Positions 6,749 to 9,051 of a DNA stretch of 9,051 bases are shown one piece after another. Below the pieces are notes generated by a model. That model was not told the origin of the DNA. It saw only the letters and a list, made by a program, of their open reading frames with translations, and made no database searches. The stretch is from Bacillota bacterium (GTDB lineage Bacteria > Bacillota > Clostridia > DSM-8532): NCBI GenBank assembly GCA_023410885.1, contig JAEYPI010000023.1:1-9051 (forward strand), read 5' to 3'. Position 1 is the stretch's first letter, and each line of letters opens with the position of its first letter. The translations under genes were made by a program, and so were the position numbers.

Positions 6749-7849
6749 GAAAGGGTAAAAATTGGAATAGTGGGCTGTGGAAATATAAGCTCTATTTATC
6801 TGGACAATCTCTCGTCAAAATTTAGAAATACTGAGGTCTGGGCAGTTTGCGATAGGGTAGAGCAAAGAGCACAGGCAGCAAAAGAAAAATACAATGTACC
6901 GAACATATTTTCATTAGATCAAATGATGAGCTCGAAGGAAATACAGATTATACTGAATCTGACTACACCAATGGGACATTTCGACATATGTAAAAAGGCT
7001 TTGGAGGCCGGCAAGCATGTATATGTGGAAAAACCGTTGTCACTCACTCTGGCTCAGGGAATGGAATTAAAAAGGCTGGCAGAAGAGAAAAATTTACTTC
7101 TCGGTGGTGCACCGGATACATTTTTAGGAGCAGGAATCCAAACCTGTATCAAGGCAATCAATGACGGTCTGATTGGCAATGTGATCGGCGCCTCTGCATT
7201 TATGGTATGCCACGGACATGAGAGCTGGCATCCAGACCCTGAATTTTATTATGACATGGGAGGAGGCCCGATGTTTGATATGGGTCCGTACTATCTTACA
7301 GCGCTGGTATCCATGATAGGGCCTGCGAAAACGGTATCCGGAATGAACTCGGTTTCCTTTAAGCAGAGGATGATCACAAGCGAAAAGAAGTTCGGGACCC
7401 TTATCGATGTAAAGGTGCCTACCCATGTAACCGGTACAATTGAATTTAAAAACGGGGCGATTGCTACAGTTATTACCAGCTTTGATGTCTGGGGAAGTAC
7501 GCTTCCGCGTATTGAGATATATGGCTCCAGAGGGACTTTGCTGGTTCCCGACCCCAATACCTTCGGAGGGGACGTAAAAATAAAGACATACTTTCAAAAG
7601 GATTTTATGGAGCTTCCCCTAACCCATATCTATTCAGAAAATAGCAGGGGCATCGGTATAGCCATAATGGCTGATGCGGTTTCTAACAATGGAACAAATA
7701 GTGCAAATGGGGATTTGACTTGCCATGTGCTGGAGATCATGCACGCCTTCCATGAAAGTGCGGAAAAAAGAACATTTATTGATTTAAAAACGGACTGTGA
7801 CAGACCTAAGCCAATACCGGTCGGGTTGATTGAGGGTTATGTGGTTTAG
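6746..7849 (+). CDS. Gfo/Idh/MocA family NAD(P)-dependent oxidoreductase
   Basis: A 367-residue cytoplasmic dehydrogenase. The N-terminal Rossmann domain opens with KIGIVGCGNIS (G10-x-G12), then VCDRVEQRA after strand two. NLTTPMGHFDICKKALEAGKHVYVEKPLSL carries the family-defining EKP (95-97), whose lysine is the usual catalytic residue. The C-terminal substrate domain begins around 125 and contains DMGGGPMFDMGPYYLTALVSMIG (170-192). This pattern is frequent in Firmicutes sugar dehydrogenases of this family; Asp178 takes the position of the usual active-site acid. By family, the enzyme oxidises or reduces a sugar, inositol or glycoside hydroxyl. Its adjacency to the ThuA-like gene parallels ThuA/ThuB, in which the oxidoreductase makes 3-keto disaccharides. 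It lies 38 nt after that gene, in one operon ended by a strong terminator. Substrate is not identifiable. Confidence 0.95.
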   Translation: MERVKIGIVGCGNISSIYLDNLSSKFRNTEVWAVCDRVEQRAQAAKEKYNVPNIFSLDQMMSSKEIQIILNLTTPMGHFDICKKALEAGKHVYVEKPLSLTLAQGMELKRLAEEKNLLLGGAPDTFLGAGIQTCIKAINDGLIGNVIGASAFMVCHGHESWHPDPEFYYDMGGGPMFDMGPYYLTALVSMIGPAKTVSGMNSVSFKQRMITSEKKFGTLIDVKVPTHVTGTIEFKNGAIATVITSFDVWGSTLPRIEIYGSRGTLLVPDPNTFGGDVKIKTYFQKDFMELPLTHIYSENSRGIGIAIMADAVSNNGTNSANGDLTCHVLEIMHAFHESAEKRTFIDLKTDCDRPKPIPVGLIEGYVV

Positions 7850-7861
7850 ATATTAATGATT

Positions 7862-7890
7862 AAAGGCTGAGCTATCCTCAGCCTTTTCTT
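7862..7890 (+). terminator. Intrinsic terminator after the oxidoreductase gene
   Basis: AAAGGCTGAG (7862-7871), a 5-nt loop and CTCAGCCTTT (7877-7886) form a perfect 10-bp stem directly followed by TTCTT and a further run of seven T. It begins 12 nt after the TAG stop of the oxidoreductase. This is a textbook rho-independent terminator, and it separates the ThuA-like/oxidoreductase operon from the GH2 gene. Confidence 0.92.
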
Positions 7891-7938
7891 AACTTTTTTT
7901 CTTGCAGATTTATTAGTAATTGATAAGCTTGTATGAAA

Positions 7939-7971
7939 AAAGTGCGTTTCTGGGTAACGGAAGCGCACTTT
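7939..7971. terminator. Second stem-loop between terminator and GH2 gene
   Basis: AAAGTGCGTTTCT (7939-7951) pairs with GGAAGCGCACTTT (7959-7971), a 13-bp stem with two G-T pairs and a 7-nt loop. An A-run (7936-7941) precedes it, so on the minus strand it would be followed by a T-run, like a terminator for leftward transcription; on the plus strand the following T-tract is poor. No minus-strand gene is visible to its right in the window. It may be a back-up or bidirectional terminator, or a leader element if GH2 transcription starts further upstream than proposed. Confidence 0.5.
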
Positions 7972-7997
7972 ACAATACTCAATTCAAAGAAAATTTA

Positions 7998-8048
7998 TAT
8001 ATTTCTAAGAAATCTATTATATTTCTGATTTTGTGATTTTTATACAAT
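7998..8048 (+). promoter_or_regulatory. Candidate GH2 promoter with direct-repeat operator
   Basis: TATATTTCT occurs at 7998-8006 and again at 8018-8026, a 20-bp period, which is the spacing expected for the two half-sites of an AraC-family operator. The dyad ATTTCT-A-AGAAAT (8001-8013) overlaps the first copy. The 17 nt at 8001-8017 match 15 positions of 1453-1469 upstream of the permease genes. TACAAT at 8043-8048 serves as a candidate -10, 37 nt from the shared 12-mer just as in the other copy; the -35 position (TATTTC) is poor. The second repeat overlaps that -35 position, as expected for an activator contacting RNA polymerase. All of this is pattern-based. Confidence 0.45.
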
Positions 8049-8098
8049 AGTTATAAAGGCGGATACTGGATAAAAACGGCTTAAAGAGAGGGACTTCT

Positions 8099-9051
8099 AT
8101 GAAAGAAAGAGAAAATATTTGCTTGAATGGGCTATGGGATTTTTGTCCCGGCGACGGATCACTTGATAAAATTCCGGATGTCTGGGAAGAAACCAAAATC
8201 AAAGTACCGTCACCCTGGAATATTAATTCTTTTGCAAGTCCCAAGGAAGCTAAATTCGGAACTGAAAGTGTATGGGTAAGAGGTGGAGATTACCGACTTT
8301 ATCCGGAATATCCCATAGAATGGGAGCAGGCTGAAAGCGGATGGTATAGGACGGGATTTTTTGTTCCAGAGCATTGGGATGGAAGTGAAATAACGCTTTG
8401 TTTTAATGCTGTACACTACTATAGTGAATTTTACATAAACGGCAGACTTGTGGCATCGGATCGGGATGGATTTCTTCCGGTTGAATTCTCAATAACGGAT
8501 TCTGTTGAATATGGTCAGATGAATGAACTGGTCGTAGGTGTTAAGAAATATGATGCCTATAAAATTATAACACCCGAGGGAAAAGCAAAAGTGGATTTTC
8601 CGATCGGGTCCTTCTGGGGAATGCATATTGCGGGCATATGGCAGGATGTGTTTTTAAAGGTTTATCCGAAGGTTTTTATAAAAGATATTTTTGTCCATAC
8701 CGATGTTACAGAGGGCAAAATAACTGTAGAAAGTGCTCTTGGCGGGCCTAATTTAGAAGCTTATGAGCTTCAATATGTATTACGTGAATATAAAAGTGAA
8801 GAATCCGTAATAATTGGTCGTTCAAGCGCATCCGGCTCCAAGCATGAAGCAGAAATCAATTATCGTAATATTCCGTTAGATATAAGGCTTTGGTGGCCCC
8901 ATGACCCAAAGCTATACATATTAGAGGTCTTTCTTACCTTGAATGGCGAGATATTGGATATTAAAACCGTTCGATTTGGATTCAGAACAGTTGGAATGAA
9001 GGGAAACAAATTCTATCTCAATGGCACTCCTTTCAATCTGCGCAACGAATC
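8099..9051 (+). CDS. Glycoside hydrolase family 2 protein, 3'-truncated by window end
   Basis: ATG at 8099 with AGAGGGA at 8087-8093 opens a frame that stays open to the right edge (317 codons). It begins NICLNGLWDFCPGDGS, the standard opening of the GH2 sugar-binding jelly-roll domain. It continues with SGWYRTGFFVPEHWDGSEITLCFNAVHYYSEFYINGRLV (80-118) and FPIGSFWGMHIAGIWQDVFLKVYPKVFIKDIFVH (167-200). An immunoglobulin-like beta-sandwich follows (about 195-295). RFGFRTVGMKGNKFYLNGTPFNLRNE (292-317) is the entry to the TIM barrel; the catalytic glutamates lie beyond the window. There is no signal peptide, so hydrolysis is probably cytoplasmic, on a transported substrate. Family activities include beta-galactosidase, beta-glucuronidase and beta-mannosidase; which one cannot be told here. 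The end reads LRNE where most members have LRG. Confidence 0.92.
   Translation, partial: MKERENICLNGLWDFCPGDGSLDKIPDVWEETKIKVPSPWNINSFASPKEAKFGTESVWVRGGDYRLYPEYPIEWEQAESGWYRTGFFVPEHWDGSEITLCFNAVHYYSEFYINGRLVASDRDGFLPVEFSITDSVEYGQMNELVVGVKKYDAYKIITPEGKAKVDFPIGSFWGMHIAGIWQDVFLKVYPKVFIKDIFVHTDVTEGKITVESALGGPNLEAYELQYVLREYKSEESVIIGRSSASGSKHEAEINYRNIPLDIRLWWPHDPKLYILEVFLTLNGEILDIKTVRFGFRTVGMKGNKFYLNGTPFNLRNE

Noticed and set aside
7124..7597. 157-codon minus-strand open frame inside the oxidoreductase gene
   Set aside because: It lies antisense to a clear Gfo/Idh/MocA gene, has no recognisable domain and is rich in Arg, Cys and His as shadow frames often are.
8069..8085. Possible CcpA cre-like site ATAAAAACGGCTTAAAG before GH2
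   Set aside because: It has a central CG but lacks the conserved flanking bases and symmetry of cre (TGnAA.CG.TT.CA), so the match is too weak.
8017..8416. Minus-strand open frames (75 and 68 codons) opposite the start of GH2
   Set aside because: They overlap the GH2 coding sequence and its promoter region; no Shine-Dalgarno or recognisable motif supports them.

Overview
The window looks like a chromosomal carbohydrate-utilisation locus from a low-GC Gram-positive bacterium, most likely a member of Clostridia (Lachnospiraceae or a related group; the exact taxon cannot be fixed by eye). The evidence is AT-rich intergenic DNA, strong Shine-Dalgarno sequences with two TTG starts, a lipobox-containing solute-binding protein, and a CUT1 transporter of the LplABC/YtcQ type that is abundant in Firmicutes. 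There are no mobile elements, RNA genes or CRISPR arrays. No gene-free stretch exceeds 300 bases; the longest is about 250 (7850-8098).

Layout, left to right. (1) 1-1432: 3' part of a sugar ABC transporter solute-binding protein whose signal peptide lies off the left edge. (2) 1540-3351: two CUT1 inner-membrane permeases (LplB-like, then LplC-like). (3) 3406-4938: a second, complete lipoprotein solute-binding protein with a DUF3502-type C-terminus. A 15-bp perfect stem-loop then separates it from (4) 5070-5867 on the minus strand: an AraC-family regulator with an N-terminal cupin. (5) 6042-7849: a ThuA-like protein and a Gfo/Idh/MocA oxidoreductase, divergent from the regulator and closed by a strong intrinsic terminator. 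(6) 8099-9051: N-terminal 317 residues of a glycoside hydrolase family 2 enzyme that runs off the right edge.

How the parts fit together (inference): the transporter brings in an oligosaccharide or glycoside. Its ATPase is not in the window and is probably a shared MsmX/MsmK-type protein encoded elsewhere. The GH2 enzyme hydrolyses the substrate. The ThuA-like/Gfo-Idh pair suggests oxidative, possibly 3-keto-sugar, processing of the sugar, as for ThuA/ThuB of rhizobia. The AraC protein would sense the sugar or a product and control the locus.

The most interesting non-coding observation is a shared 17-nt element (15/17 identical, including an exact 12-mer) upstream of both the permease operon and the GH2 gene. 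In both places it sits exactly 37 nt before a TATAAT-like -10 hexamer with a poor -35. This is what activator-dependent promoters of one regulon would look like. Upstream of GH2 the element is part of a 9-nt direct repeat with a 20-bp period, the geometry typical of AraC-family operators. The araC gene itself has a near-consensus promoter with its own dyads. Two start codons are re-assigned from Shine-Dalgarno placement (TTG 6042 for the ThuA-like gene, ATG 6746 for the oxidoreductase). I see a coherent regulon of known protein families rather than a wholly new system; the novelty, if any, lies in the combination of genes and in the operator.
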